In this document: piece by piece, positions 1 through 7,440 of the stretch | How positions within the stretch are numbered: position 1 is the first letter of the stretch | Layout: each line of letters opens with the position of its first letter | Source: Erysipelotrichia bacterium | GTDB lineage: Bacteria > Bacillota_I > Bacilli_A > Erysipelotrichales > Erysipelotrichaceae | Length of the DNA: 13,412 nucleotides | Assembly: GCA_009916335.1 (NCBI GenBank) | Contig: SAAR01000064.1 | Coordinates: 1 to 13,412 of the forward strand | Reading direction: 5' to 3' | Notes under the pieces: model-generated | The model's input: only the letters and a program-made list of their open reading frames with translations | Told to the model about the DNA's origin: nothing | Database searches by the model: none | Made by a program: the position numbers and the translations under genes

Positions 1-392
1 GGATAAGAATGGCAAACATCTCGGGTGCAGACATAGCGATAGATCTTCACGTAAACGCAGGTGCAGGGAGAGGCTTTGAGGCATATGTTCCGCTCTACAG
101 AGATGCAGCTCAGTCAAGGAACCTGGCAAAGCGGATAGAAGAAGAGATAAAAGGGATAGGCCACCTCAGCAGAGGAATAAAGACCCGAAAGAATGAGTTT
201 GGATATGACCATTTCGGATTTCTCAGGAGCATAAACTGTCCGAGAGTGATACTCGAATGTGCATTCATAGATTCATTAGACATAAACAAAATAAATACCC
301 CTCAGAAACGTATGGTCATAGTAAAGGCATATGCGAGGGGAATAATAAAGTATACAGCTAGCCTCAGGAATAATATTCCTGAGGTTTTTTGA
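1..392 (+). CDS. N-acetylmuramoyl-L-alanine amidase (Amidase_3), C-terminal part; 5' end outside window
   Basis: The reading frame is open to the left edge (codons from position 3), so only the last ~129 residues are present. The sequence GADIAIDLHVNAG matches the Amidase_3 segment that supplies a zinc-ligand histidine (usual form ADLFISIHxNA). RVILECAFIDS matches the block holding the catalytic glutamate (usual form VLVETGFISN). The first zinc-ligand region must lie upstream. Enzymes of this family cut the amide bond between MurNAc and L-Ala in peptidoglycan, normally outside the membrane. The protein ends about 20 residues after the catalytic domain, so no C-terminal wall-binding repeat follows; targeting domains, if any, would be N-terminal. 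The last nine or so codons double as a transcription terminator. Codon use matches rmlACB, not the AT-rich block, which suggests it is part of the resident chromosome flank. Family call is firm; physiological role is unknown. Confidence 0.87.
   Translation, partial: IRMANISGADIAIDLHVNAGAGRGFEAYVPLYRDAAQSRNLAKRIEEEIKGIGHLSRGIKTRKNEFGYDHFGFLRSINCPRVILECAFIDSLDINKINTPQKRMVIVKAYARGIIKYTASLRNNIPEVF
362..390 (+). terminator. Rho-independent terminator embedded in the amidase 3' end
   Basis: A perfect 10-bp stem, CCTCAGGAAT (362-371) with ATTCCTGAGG (375-384), closes a 3-base loop and is followed directly by six T (385-390). The amidase stop codon TGA is 390-392, so the whole hairpin is translated as the last codons of that gene. 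It should end amidase transcription and separate it from the rml operon. Confidence 0.85.
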
Positions 393-426
393 TGAGCTTA
401 TAGACAGGCAATGTCCCATAAAAGGT

Positions 427-455
427 TTGTATTTAAACTGTGTCTATGTTAAAAT
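427..455 (+). promoter_or_regulatory. Candidate sigma-70/sigma-A promoter for the rml-polysaccharide operon
   Basis: TTGTAT (427-432) and TAAAAT (450-455) are separated by 17 bases. The -10 matches the consensus at five of six positions, the -35 at only three. It lies between the terminator ending at 390 and the rmlA start at 498, where a promoter is required, and would give a leader of about 35 bases. Weak as a match; supported mainly by position. Confidence 0.35.
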
Positions 456-497
456 TAATATTGGTATTACATATAAAAAATAAGGAGAGATATCTAC

Positions 498-1376
498 ATG
501 AAGGGAATAATTTTAGCAGGGGGAAGTGGAACAAGGCTTTATCCACTTACAATGGTAGTATCAAAACAGCTTTTACCGGTATATGACAAACCGATGATAT
601 ATTATCCGCTTTCAACACTCATGCTTGCAGGCATAAAGGACATACTTATAATATCTACGCCTCAGGACATACCAAATTTCGAGAAACTTCTCGGAGATGG
701 CTCAAGATACGGAATAAATCTTTCATACGCGGTGCAGCCATCACCAGATGGACTGGCACAGGCATTCATAATAGGCGAAGATTTCGTTGGAGATGATCAG
801 TGTGCCATGATACTTGGAGACAACATATTCCATGGAAACGGGCTTACTCAGCAATTGAAAAAAGCAGTAGAAAACAAAGGAAGAGCGACTGTATTCGGAT
901 ATTATGTAAACGATCCGGAGAGATTTGGCGTAGTGGAATTCGACAAAGATGGAAAAGCAGTATCACTTGAAGAAAAGCCACAGAACCCTAAATCCAATTA
1001 TGCAGTGACAGGTCTTTATTTTTATGACAGCAAAGTATGTGAATATGCAAAAAATCTCAAACCATCTGAAAGAGGAGAGCTCGAGATAACAGATCTTAAC
1101 AGAATATATCTTGAAAACGACAAACTTGACGTAATAACACTTGGAAGAGGCTATGGATGGCTGGACACAGGTACAGTAGACAGCCTTACAGAAGCGGCAG
1201 AATATGTAAAAGTAGTGGAGACAAGACAGGGTCTCAAGATTGCCTGCCTCGAAGAAATTTCATATAGAAACGGATGGATAGACAGGGAAACACTTCTTAA
1301 GAGTGCAGAGGATTATGGCAAGAGCGTATACGGACAGTACCTTAAACAGGTAGCAGGCGGAAATATTCTGTATTAA
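498..1376 (+). CDS. rmlA: Glucose-1-phosphate thymidylyltransferase RmlA
   Basis: Catalyses dTTP + alpha-D-glucose-1-phosphate to dTDP-glucose, the first step of dTDP-L-rhamnose synthesis, in the cytoplasm. The 292 residues match the usual family length. Visible motifs are the nucleotide-binding GGSGTR (residues 8-13), [18 protein letters not shown] (22-39), the metal-binding aspartate in ILGDN (105-109), EEKP (158-161), GELEITD (193-199) and GYGWLDTGT (218-226). The ATG is preceded by AAGGAG at 482-487 with ten bases between. It is the first gene after a terminator and so probably leads the operon; rmlC follows after 47 bases without a terminator. Codon use (CTT/CTC Leu, ATA Ile, AGA Arg) resembles the amidase gene upstream and rmlC/rmlB downstream. 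Confidence 0.97.
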   Translation: MKGIILAGGSGTRLYPLTMVVSKQLLPVYDKPMIYYPLSTLMLAGIKDILIISTPQDIPNFEKLLGDGSRYGINLSYAVQPSPDGLAQAFIIGEDFVGDDQCAMILGDNIFHGNGLTQQLKKAVENKGRATVFGYYVNDPERFGVVEFDKDGKAVSLEEKPQNPKSNYAVTGLYFYDSKVCEYAKNLKPSERGELEITDLNRIYLENDKLDVITLGRGYGWLDTGTVDSLTEAAEYVKVVETRQGLKIACLEEISYRNGWIDRETLLKSAEDYGKSVYGQYLKQVAGGNILY

Positions 1377-1423
1377 CATCTGGTTAACAGGAAACATAAC
1401 ATAAAGACAAGGCAGGAAATACA

Positions 1424-1972
1424 ATGAACCTTATAAAGACAAAGCTGGAAGGCGTTTATATATTAGAGCCAAGAGTATTCGGGGATGAGAGAGGATGGTT
1501 CATGGAGACCTACTCAAAAATCAAGACTCCGGAGATTGCTGCCTGTGATTTTGTGCAGGACAATCATTCATACTCAAAGGAAAAAGGCATACTCAGAGGT
1601 ATACATTTTCAAAACGGGGAGCATGCACAGGCAAAGCTCGTAAGATGCATAAGAGGAGCGGTGCTTGACGTTGCAGTGGACCTTCGAAAAGGATCTCCTA
1701 CTTACATGCAGTGGGAAGCCGTAGAGCTTTCGGCAGAAAACAAGAAGCAGTTCTTTATTCCGAGAGGCTTCGGACACGGGTTCCTTACACTTACAGAAGA
1801 TGTAGAGTTTGTGTACAAAACTGATAATTATTACAACTATGAAAGTGACAGGAGCATAATCTGGAATGATCCTGACATTGGAGTTGACTGGGGAACAGAA
1901 AATCCTGTTCTCTCGGAAAAGGACAGCAGCGCTCCAAGGCTCAGAGACAGCGACTGCAGCTTCAGATATTAA
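1424..1972 (+). CDS. rmlC: dTDP-4-dehydrorhamnose 3,5-epimerase RmlC
   Basis: Epimerises C3 and C5 of dTDP-4-keto-6-deoxy-D-glucose to give dTDP-4-keto-L-rhamnose, third step of the pathway. The 182 residues are the normal length of this cupin-fold enzyme. Recognisable segments are FGDERGWFMETY (19-30), the LRGIHFQ motif (57-63) carrying the catalytic-type histidine at 61, the IPRGFGHGF block (112-120), and VYKTDNYYNYESDRSIIWND (130-149), which holds the conserved tyrosine and the aspartate of the family's His-Asp pair. AGGA at 1414-1417, six bases before the ATG, serves as ribosome binding site. Lies 47 bases after rmlA and 30 bases before rmlB, same strand, with no hairpin between, so cotranscription is expected. 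Confidence 0.96.
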   Translation: MNLIKTKLEGVYILEPRVFGDERGWFMETYSKIKTPEIAACDFVQDNHSYSKEKGILRGIHFQNGEHAQAKLVRCIRGAVLDVAVDLRKGSPTYMQWEAVELSAENKKQFFIPRGFGHGFLTLTEDVEFVYKTDNYYNYESDRSIIWNDPDIGVDWGTENPVLSEKDSSAPRLRDSDCSFRY

Positions 1973-2002
1973 GAAAATACCCGATAATAAGGAGAATCAT
2001 AT

Positions 2003-3022
2003 ATGAAAATATTAGTTACAGGTGGGGCAGGTTTCATAGGGGCAAACTTTGTGTACTTCATGCTTGATAAATACAGTAGCTACGACATACTTTGCGTAGA
2101 TGCGCTTACTTATGCAGGAAATCTAGAAACACTCGAAAATGCAATGAAAAATGACGGATTCAAATTCATAAAGGCGGATATCGCAGACCGTGAGGCGATA
2201 TATGAGATATTCGAGCAGGAAAAACCCGATATCGTAGTAAACTTTGCTGCAGAGAGCCATGTCGACAGATCCATAGAAAATCCTTCAATATTCCTTCAGA
2301 CAAATGTAATGGGAACTCAGGTTCTTCTTGATGCATGCCGAAAATATGGGATACAGAGATTCCATCAGGTATCAACAGATGAAGTATATGGAGATCTTCC
2401 GCTTGACAGGCCTGACCTGTTTTTCACGGAGGAAACGCCTATTCATACATCAAGCCCATATTCAGCATCCAAGGCGTCGTCAGACCTTCTGGTACAGGCA
2501 TATCATAGAACATTTAAGGTGCCAGTGACCATATCAAGATGCTCAAACAACTATGGTCCATATCATTTCCCGGAAAAGCTGATACCACTTATGATAGCGA
2601 ATGCACTGAACGACAAATCACTTCCAGTATATGGAAAAGGCGAGAATGTAAGAGACTGGCTTTATGTCGAAGACCATTGTTCAGCAATAGACCTTATAAT
2701 CCATAATGGAAGAGTCGGAGAAGTATATAATATAGGCGGACATAACGAAAAGACAAATCTTGAAGTTGTAAAGACTATAATACACGAACTTGGAAAATCA
2801 GAAGAACTGATAACATACGTTACAGACAGAGCAGGCCATGACATGCGTTATGCAATAGATCCTACAAAGATACACAACGAACTTGGATGGCTACCAGAAA
2901 CTAAATTTGACGAAGGTATAAAGAAAACCATAAAATGGTACCTCGATAACAGAACTTGGTGGGAGAACATAATCAATGGAGAATACCAGGGATATTACGA
3001 AAGAATGTACGCTGGAAGATAA
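2003..3022 (+). CDS. rmlB: dTDP-glucose 4,6-dehydratase RmlB
   Basis: Converts dTDP-glucose to dTDP-4-keto-6-deoxyglucose with bound NAD+, second step of dTDP-L-rhamnose synthesis. It is a short-chain dehydrogenase fold enzyme of 339 residues, normal for the family. Seen directly: Rossmann motif GGAGFIG (7-13), AAESHVDRS (82-90), the catalytic STDEVYGD (124-131) with the T-D-E triad at 125-127, the YSASK motif (Y153, K157), and RDWLYVEDHC (217-226). AAGGAG at 1989-1994 lies eight bases before the ATG. The C-terminus (EYQGYYERMYAGR) looks complete. Its last 47 bases also encode the start of the following glycosyltransferase in another frame, and a sharp shift to AT-rich, TTA-using DNA begins directly after its stop, so its 3' end marks a likely recombination joint. 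Confidence 0.97.
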   Translation: MKILVTGGAGFIGANFVYFMLDKYSSYDILCVDALTYAGNLETLENAMKNDGFKFIKADIADREAIYEIFEQEKPDIVVNFAAESHVDRSIENPSIFLQTNVMGTQVLLDACRKYGIQRFHQVSTDEVYGDLPLDRPDLFFTEETPIHTSSPYSASKASSDLLVQAYHRTFKVPVTISRCSNNYGPYHFPEKLIPLMIANALNDKSLPVYGKGENVRDWLYVEDHCSAIDLIIHNGRVGEVYNIGGHNEKTNLEVVKTIIHELGKSEELITYVTDRAGHDMRYAIDPTKIHNELGWLPETKFDEGIKKTIKWYLDNRTWWENIINGEYQGYYERMYAGR

Positions 3023-3989
3023 AGTTCCTCTTGTATCAATCGTATTAGCATTATATAACCCGAATTTAAAATGGCTTGAAGAGCAATTGATTTCAATTAA
3101 CAGACAGACATACACAAATATAGAGCTTCTTGTTATGGATGATTGCTCTGATTCTGTTTCTACTGAAGGAATGGAAGACTTAGTTTACAAGTGCATAAAT
3201 CGATTTGAATTTGAATTCTTTACGAAAGAAAAAAATGAAGGTTCAAACAAGACGTTTGAGCGGTTAACTGAATTGGCAAATGGAGAATATATTGCATATT
3301 GTGATCAGGATGACATTTGGTTAGAAGATAAGATTGCTATTATGATAGATGAATTTAGTAATAGTATTTCAACCACATTAATATACTCTGATATGTCTAT
3401 TATTGATGAATCAGACAATGAAATTGCAGATAGCATAAGAGATATACGAAAAAGGCTAAAATATAAAGAAGGATTTAGTTTGAGTAAGGATTTTTTAATA
3501 AGGAACTTTGTATCCGGATGCTCAATGATGGTAAAATCAGAAATCGCAAAAAATGCAACCCCATTTGTAAAAACAATGGTTCATGACCAATGGATAGCTT
3601 TATCGGCAGCGATAAAAGGACAAATTAGATATATTAATAAACCGTTGGTATGCTATAGACAACATGGAACAAACCAGACTGGGGTTCTTTTTAATATTTC
3701 GAATAAAAATTCATATTTTGATGTAAGAGTATTACTATTAAAAAGAAGATATGAAGAATTAGGTAAAAGAATAAGCGATAAGGAACTCTTGAAATACATT
3801 GAAAAATGCGAGCTATGGTTAGAAGCAAGAGAAAGTTATTTGACAAGTCCGAATATAAAATCCCTATTTATAATTTTAAGATATAGTTATATTAATAAAT
3901 TAGCAGCAGCTATAGAGATATTGTTGCCTGTAATCCCAGATATATTGTTTATGAAGATAATTGAATTGGCAAAAAAAGGAGTAATTTAA
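2976..3989 (+). CDS. GT2 family glycosyltransferase, probable rhamnosyltransferase (RgpB-like)
   Basis: A GT-A fold family 2 enzyme, 337 residues. VPLVSIVLALYNPN (17-30) is the first beta strand, LLVMDDCSDS (51-60) the nucleotide-sugar strand, CDQDDIW (109-115) the metal-binding DxD-type motif, HDQW (203-206) and CYRQHGTNQTG (226-236) the later conserved blocks. The DQDDIW plus YRQHG combination is common in RgpB-type rhamnosyltransferases, and the gene sits between rmlB and rmlD, so dTDP-L-rhamnose is the likely donor; the acceptor cannot be read. No transmembrane segment is obvious. The only ATG before the catalytic domain is at 2976, inside rmlB, with GGGAG at 2961-2965 ten bases upstream; the first ~16 residues are therefore overprinted on rmlB. 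Its stop TAA shares a base with the rmlD ATG. A later non-ATG start (CTG at 3012) is possible. Confidence 0.85.
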   Translation: MENTRDITKECTLEDKVPLVSIVLALYNPNLKWLEEQLISINRQTYTNIELLVMDDCSDSVSTEGMEDLVYKCINRFEFEFFTKEKNEGSNKTFERLTELANGEYIAYCDQDDIWLEDKIAIMIDEFSNSISTTLIYSDMSIIDESDNEIADSIRDIRKRLKYKEGFSLSKDFLIRNFVSGCSMMVKSEIAKNATPFVKTMVHDQWIALSAAIKGQIRYINKPLVCYRQHGTNQTGVLFNISNKNSYFDVRVLLLKRRYEELGKRISDKELLKYIEKCELWLEARESYLTSPNIKSLFIILRYSYINKLAAAIEILLPVIPDILFMKIIELAKKGVI

Positions 3990-4840
3990 TGATTTTGGTA
4001 ACTGGATCATCAGGACAATTAGGTTATGATGTATGTAAAACTCTTAAAAGAAGGAAAATTGAATATATTGGAACAACAAGAAAAGAACTTGATTTTACTG
4101 ACTATAATATGGTAAAGGAGTTAGTTGAAAAAATCAAACCTTCTTCAATAATTCATTGTGGAGCTTATACTGCAGTAGATAAAGCGGAGGATGAAGAGAA
4201 TAAATGTTATGAGGTAAATGTTAAAGGAACTGAAAATATTGCGAGGGCTTGTAAAGAAAATAATGTAAAGCTAATTTACATATCCACTGATTATATATTT
4301 TCTGGAAATGGAAATATAGCATACGAAGTTGATGATGAAACGGCACCACTTGGAATTTATGGCGAGTCTAAGTTACAGGGTGAAAATAAGGTTAAAGAAC
4401 TATTGGATAAATATTTTATAGTAAGAATTTCATGGGTATTTGGAATAAATGGAAACAATTTTGTTAAGACTATGCTAAAACTTGGAAAAGAAAGAATGGA
4501 AATCAATGTAGTATCTGATCAAATAGGAAGCCCTACTTATACCGTTGATGTTGCAAACCTACTATGTGATATGATAGCAACCGAAAAATACGGAACTTAT
4601 CATGCAACAAATGAAGGTTTCTGTTCTTGGGCAGAATTTGCGGAAGAAATTTTCAGGCTTGCTGGTTATGATACGAAAGTGAATTATATAACTACAGATA
4701 AATATCCAACCAGAGCTAAAAGGCCTAAAAATTCAAGACTGTCTAAAATAAAGGTGGCTGATAATTTTTATCGGTTACCTACATGGGAAATTGCATTAGA
4801 TAAGTTTATTAAAGAATTAAAAGAGAGTGGATTATGTTAA
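3989..4840 (+). CDS. rmlD: dTDP-4-dehydrorhamnose reductase RmlD
   Basis: Reduces dTDP-4-keto-L-rhamnose to dTDP-L-rhamnose using NAD(P)H, completing the donor pathway. The 283 residues fit the family. Motifs: TGSSGQLG (5-12) for the cofactor, CGAYTAVDKAEDE (57-69), the catalytic STDYIFSG (99-106), YGESK (Y124, K128), and GSPTYTVDVA (180-189). AAGGAG at 3976-3981 is seven bases before the ATG, which overlaps the previous stop by one base (TAATG), a typical translational coupling. It overlaps wzm by seven bases. Unlike rmlA, rmlC and rmlB it uses AT-rich, TTA-heavy codons like the glycosyltransferase and transporter genes, so it probably arrived with that block. Confidence 0.96.
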   Translation: MILVTGSSGQLGYDVCKTLKRRKIEYIGTTRKELDFTDYNMVKELVEKIKPSSIIHCGAYTAVDKAEDEENKCYEVNVKGTENIARACKENNVKLIYISTDYIFSGNGNIAYEVDDETAPLGIYGESKLQGENKVKELLDKYFIVRISWVFGINGNNFVKTMLKLGKERMEINVVSDQIGSPTYTVDVANLLCDMIATEKYGTYHATNEGFCSWAEFAEEIFRLAGYDTKVNYITTDKYPTRAKRPKNSRLSKIKVADNFYRLPTWEIALDKFIKELKESGLC

Positions 4841-6204
4841 GTAAAAGAATCACAAAAATTTCTTTTTTTATTATTTTAACTTTAGTATTGAATCTATTTG
4901 TAATTATTTATGCAAATGTGAATTTTGAAAGAAAGCTTATTTTAGAAATTTCATCTTCAGTTGAAGATGAAATTCAGATTTTCTGGGGAGACGTTAATAT
5001 TTGGGATGAAACGAAATCTCAAAAATTCGCATATGAAAATGTAAATGAAATTGAACTCATGGAGTTTATTATACCTAATGATGCTAAAAATATTAGATTG
5101 GATTTTGGGAGTTCCAAGAGTAGTGTTACTGTATTTTCATTAAAGTTAAAATGCTTTAATAAATATACAGATCTATCGAGTCTTATAGAAGGATCAAAAA
5201 CTAAAAATGATATAAGTAGTATAATAAGGAATTTAGACACTATTGAAGTAAATAAAATGGGGAATGATTCATATATAGTATTTGAATTGGATGATAATAT
5301 ACTTGAATCCAACTATACATATTTGAATAAAATAAACTTTGTAATCAAGAGTGTTCTTTTAATAATTGTAAACCTATTTGTTTTTGTTATATATAATAAG
5401 AGAAAAAGCATATTTTCTGTAACTAAAGAGATATATGATAACAAAGATCTTGTATGGAGTTTATCAAAAAACGATTTCAAGACAAAATATGCTGGATCAT
5501 ATCTTGGTATTTTCTGGGCATTTGTTAATCCAATAGTAACTATACTTATTTATTGGTTTGTATTTGAATTTGGACTAAAAGCGGGTGCCCCTATTCCTAA
5601 TGTCCCATTTATACTTTGGTTTACATCGGGTTTGATTCCATGGTTTTTCTTTTCGGATGCTGTTATAAACGCAACAAATAGTTTTATAGAATATAGTTAT
5701 TTAGTAAAAAAAGTGGTATTTAAAATAAGTATTCTCCCAGTAGTTAAAATCATTTCTTCAATGTTTATCCATTTAGTTTTTGTTGTATTTATAATAAGTA
5801 TATTTGCTATATACGGAAAGCTGCCAAATTTATATATGATTCAGATAATATATTACAGTTTTTGTATATTTATTTTATCACTTGCAATTTCTTACGCAAC
5901 ATCTGCTTTAATCATATTTTTTAAAGATTTAAGTCAAATAATAGGAATATTACTTCAAGTAGGAATGTGGATGACGCCTATTATGTGGAGTTACACAATG
6001 ATTCCTCAAAATTTGCAATGGATATTTAAATTGAATCCGATGTTTTATATAGTAGAAGGATATAGAGATACTTTGATTAATAATGAGTTGTTTTATAATA
6101 ATTTTTGGGGTACCTTATATTTTTGGACGATAACAGCATTTATTTTCATTACAGGCATGATTATATTTAGAAAGATGAAACCACATTTTTCGGATGTGTT
6201 ATGA
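4834..6204 (+). CDS. wzm: ABC-2 polysaccharide export permease (Wzm/TagG type) with extra N-terminal extracytoplasmic domain
   Basis: Membrane half of an ABC exporter that moves a lipid-linked glycan across the cytoplasmic membrane. The ABC-2 core occupies about residues 198-456: the amphipathic start SLSKNDFKTKYAGSYLG (209-225), several membrane segments from about 226 onward, and the family block LNPMFYIVEGYRDTLI (400-415). Classical Wzm/TagG proteins are about 260-275 residues; this one has ~195 more at the N-terminus. The extension consists of a membrane segment (about 9-27), a beta-rich soluble region (about 28-165, with EDEIQIFWGD and FIIPNDAKNIRLDFGS) and a second membrane segment (about 167-187). 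By topology this region should face outside. The ATG overlaps the end of rmlD by seven bases; only a weak AGAG precedes it, so coupling to rmlD is likely. The ATPase gene follows after 18 bases. Confidence 0.9.
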   Translation: MLSKRITKISFFIILTLVLNLFVIIYANVNFERKLILEISSSVEDEIQIFWGDVNIWDETKSQKFAYENVNEIELMEFIIPNDAKNIRLDFGSSKSSVTVFSLKLKCFNKYTDLSSLIEGSKTKNDISSIIRNLDTIEVNKMGNDSYIVFELDDNILESNYTYLNKINFVIKSVLLIIVNLFVFVIYNKRKSIFSVTKEIYDNKDLVWSLSKNDFKTKYAGSYLGIFWAFVNPIVTILIYWFVFEFGLKAGAPIPNVPFILWFTSGLIPWFFFSDAVINATNSFIEYSYLVKKVVFKISILPVVKIISSMFIHLVFVVFIISIFAIYGKLPNLYMIQIIYYSFCIFILSLAISYATSALIIFFKDLSQIIGILLQVGMWMTPIMWSYTMIPQNLQWIFKLNPMFYIVEGYRDTLINNELFYNNFWGTLYFWTITAFIFITGMIIFRKMKPHFSDVL

Positions 6205-6222
6205 TAGAATAGGATTTTTAAA

Positions 6223-7440
6223 ATGGAAACGGTAATAAAAGTAGAAAACTTATCAAAAATATATAAGTTATATGATAAACCAGTGGATAGACTTAAGGAG
6301 TCTTTAAGTCTTACTAAAAAGATATACCACAAAGATCACTATGCATTAAGTGATGTATCCTTTAGTATAGAAAAAGGAGACACCGTTGGAATTATAGGAA
6401 AGAATGGGTCTGGAAAGTCGACTTTATTAAAAATACTTACGGGAGTGTTGACTCCAACGAAAGGTGTAGTAGAGGTTAATGGTAAGGTTTCTGCTCTACT
6501 TGAACTGGGAGCTGGGTTTAATCCTGAATACACCGGAGTTGAAAATATATATTTGAATGGAACAATGATGGGATATTCAAAAGAAGACATGGAGAAGAGA
6601 TTTTCTAAAATAGAGTCATTTGCTGAAATTGGAGAGTTCATTAATCAGCCAGTAAAAACATATTCTAGTGGTATGTTTGCAAGATTAGCATTTGCAGTAG
6701 CTATTAATGTTGAACCAGAGATATTGATTGTAGATGAAGCTTTAGCTGTTGGAGATACAAGGTTTCAGATAAAATGCATAGACAAAATGAAAGAATTAAA
6801 GGAAAAGGGGACAACAATCCTTTTTGTTTCTCATGCAACAGATCAAGTGAAAAGATTCTGTAATAAAGCATTCTGGTTTAAAGAAGGAAAAATTGTTGAT
6901 ATGGGAGAATCAAGCCATATAGTGGACAAATATGAATCATATATGCTTACTGGGTCAGATGAATTTGTAAAAGAAAATGAAACATCTGAAATAAATCTTG
7001 ATTTAGAGTCTAACGTAATAATAACTAAACCATCAGAAGTAGCCTTGGCAAGAATAATTAAAGTTGAAAGTAATTGTAAAAAAATGAAGACTTTTGATAA
7101 TCTTGAGATAACTGTAGAGTATGAAATATATGAAAAAGAGATAATTGGATTTTTAGCCGGGGTAGCTATATATACACCATCAAGAGAGTATATATTCGGC
7201 CCCAATACTTTTCTGGACGGAATTAATATACCCAATTCATTTGGTAGGCACATGGTGAAATACACTATACCAAAGATGTCACTTCTAGGAGGGAGTTACA
7301 GTATTGACGTGGGTATTTTTAATAATGAAGGAATTGTTTGTATTGATTATAAAGCTGATATTATAAATATAATGATTACGAATGATTACTTTACTGAAGG
7401 CCGAGTTTTTATTGAACATAACTGGGAGGTAAAATATTGA
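6223..7440 (+). CDS. wzt: ABC polysaccharide export ATPase with C-terminal carbohydrate-binding-type domain (Wzt)
   Basis: Cytoplasmic ATPase partner of the permease upstream. The nucleotide-binding domain spans about residues 1-245: Walker A GKNGSGKST (59-67), ABC signature YSSGMFARL (147-155), Walker B ILIVDEAL (167-174) and the switch histidine in VSHA (202-205). The SSGM form of the signature is typical of glycan and teichoic acid exporters. Residues about 268-405 form a beta-rich extension with the pattern of the Wzt C-terminal domain (LEITVEYEI, GVAIYTPS, YTIPKMSLLGGSYSIDVGIF). In characterised systems (E. coli O9a, Klebsiella O12) this domain binds the modified end of the finished chain and gates export. 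AGGA at 6211-6214 is eight bases before the ATG. The stop TGA shares a base with the ATG of the next gene, which contains the probable capping methyltransferase. Confidence 0.94.
   Translation: METVIKVENLSKIYKLYDKPVDRLKESLSLTKKIYHKDHYALSDVSFSIEKGDTVGIIGKNGSGKSTLLKILTGVLTPTKGVVEVNGKVSALLELGAGFNPEYTGVENIYLNGTMMGYSKEDMEKRFSKIESFAEIGEFINQPVKTYSSGMFARLAFAVAINVEPEILIVDEALAVGDTRFQIKCIDKMKELKEKGTTILFVSHATDQVKRFCNKAFWFKEGKIVDMGESSHIVDKYESYMLTGSDEFVKENETSEINLDLESNVIITKPSEVALARIIKVESNCKKMKTFDNLEITVEYEIYEKEIIGFLAGVAIYTPSREYIFGPNTFLDGINIPNSFGRHMVKYTIPKMSLLGGSYSIDVGIFNNEGIVCIDYKADIINIMITNDYFTEGRVFIEHNWEVKY
7424..7429 (+). promoter_or_regulatory. Ribosome binding site GGGAGG inside the end of wzt
   Basis: GGGAGG lies within the last codons of wzt. 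It is seven bases before a TTG (7437) and ten bases before an ATG (7440) in the same frame. Either can start the next protein; they differ by one residue. I chose the ATG because it overlaps the wzt TGA by one base, a common coupling arrangement. Confidence 0.6.

Noticed and set aside
400..447. Dyad ATAGACA (400-406) and TGTCTAT (441-447) around the candidate rmlA promoter region, possible operator.
   Set aside because: Seven-base arms separated by 34 bases are common by chance, and no other operator feature supports it.
6843..7265. 140-codon open frame on the minus strand, antisense to wzt.
   Set aside because: It lies fully opposite the well-supported Wzt coding region, has no recognisable motif and no ribosome binding site; a compositional shadow.
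7437..7439. TTG one codon before the ATG as start of the fusion protein.
   Set aside because: Spacing to GGGAGG is good, but the adjacent ATG overlaps the wzt stop in a standard coupling arrangement; the difference is one residue and cannot be settled here.
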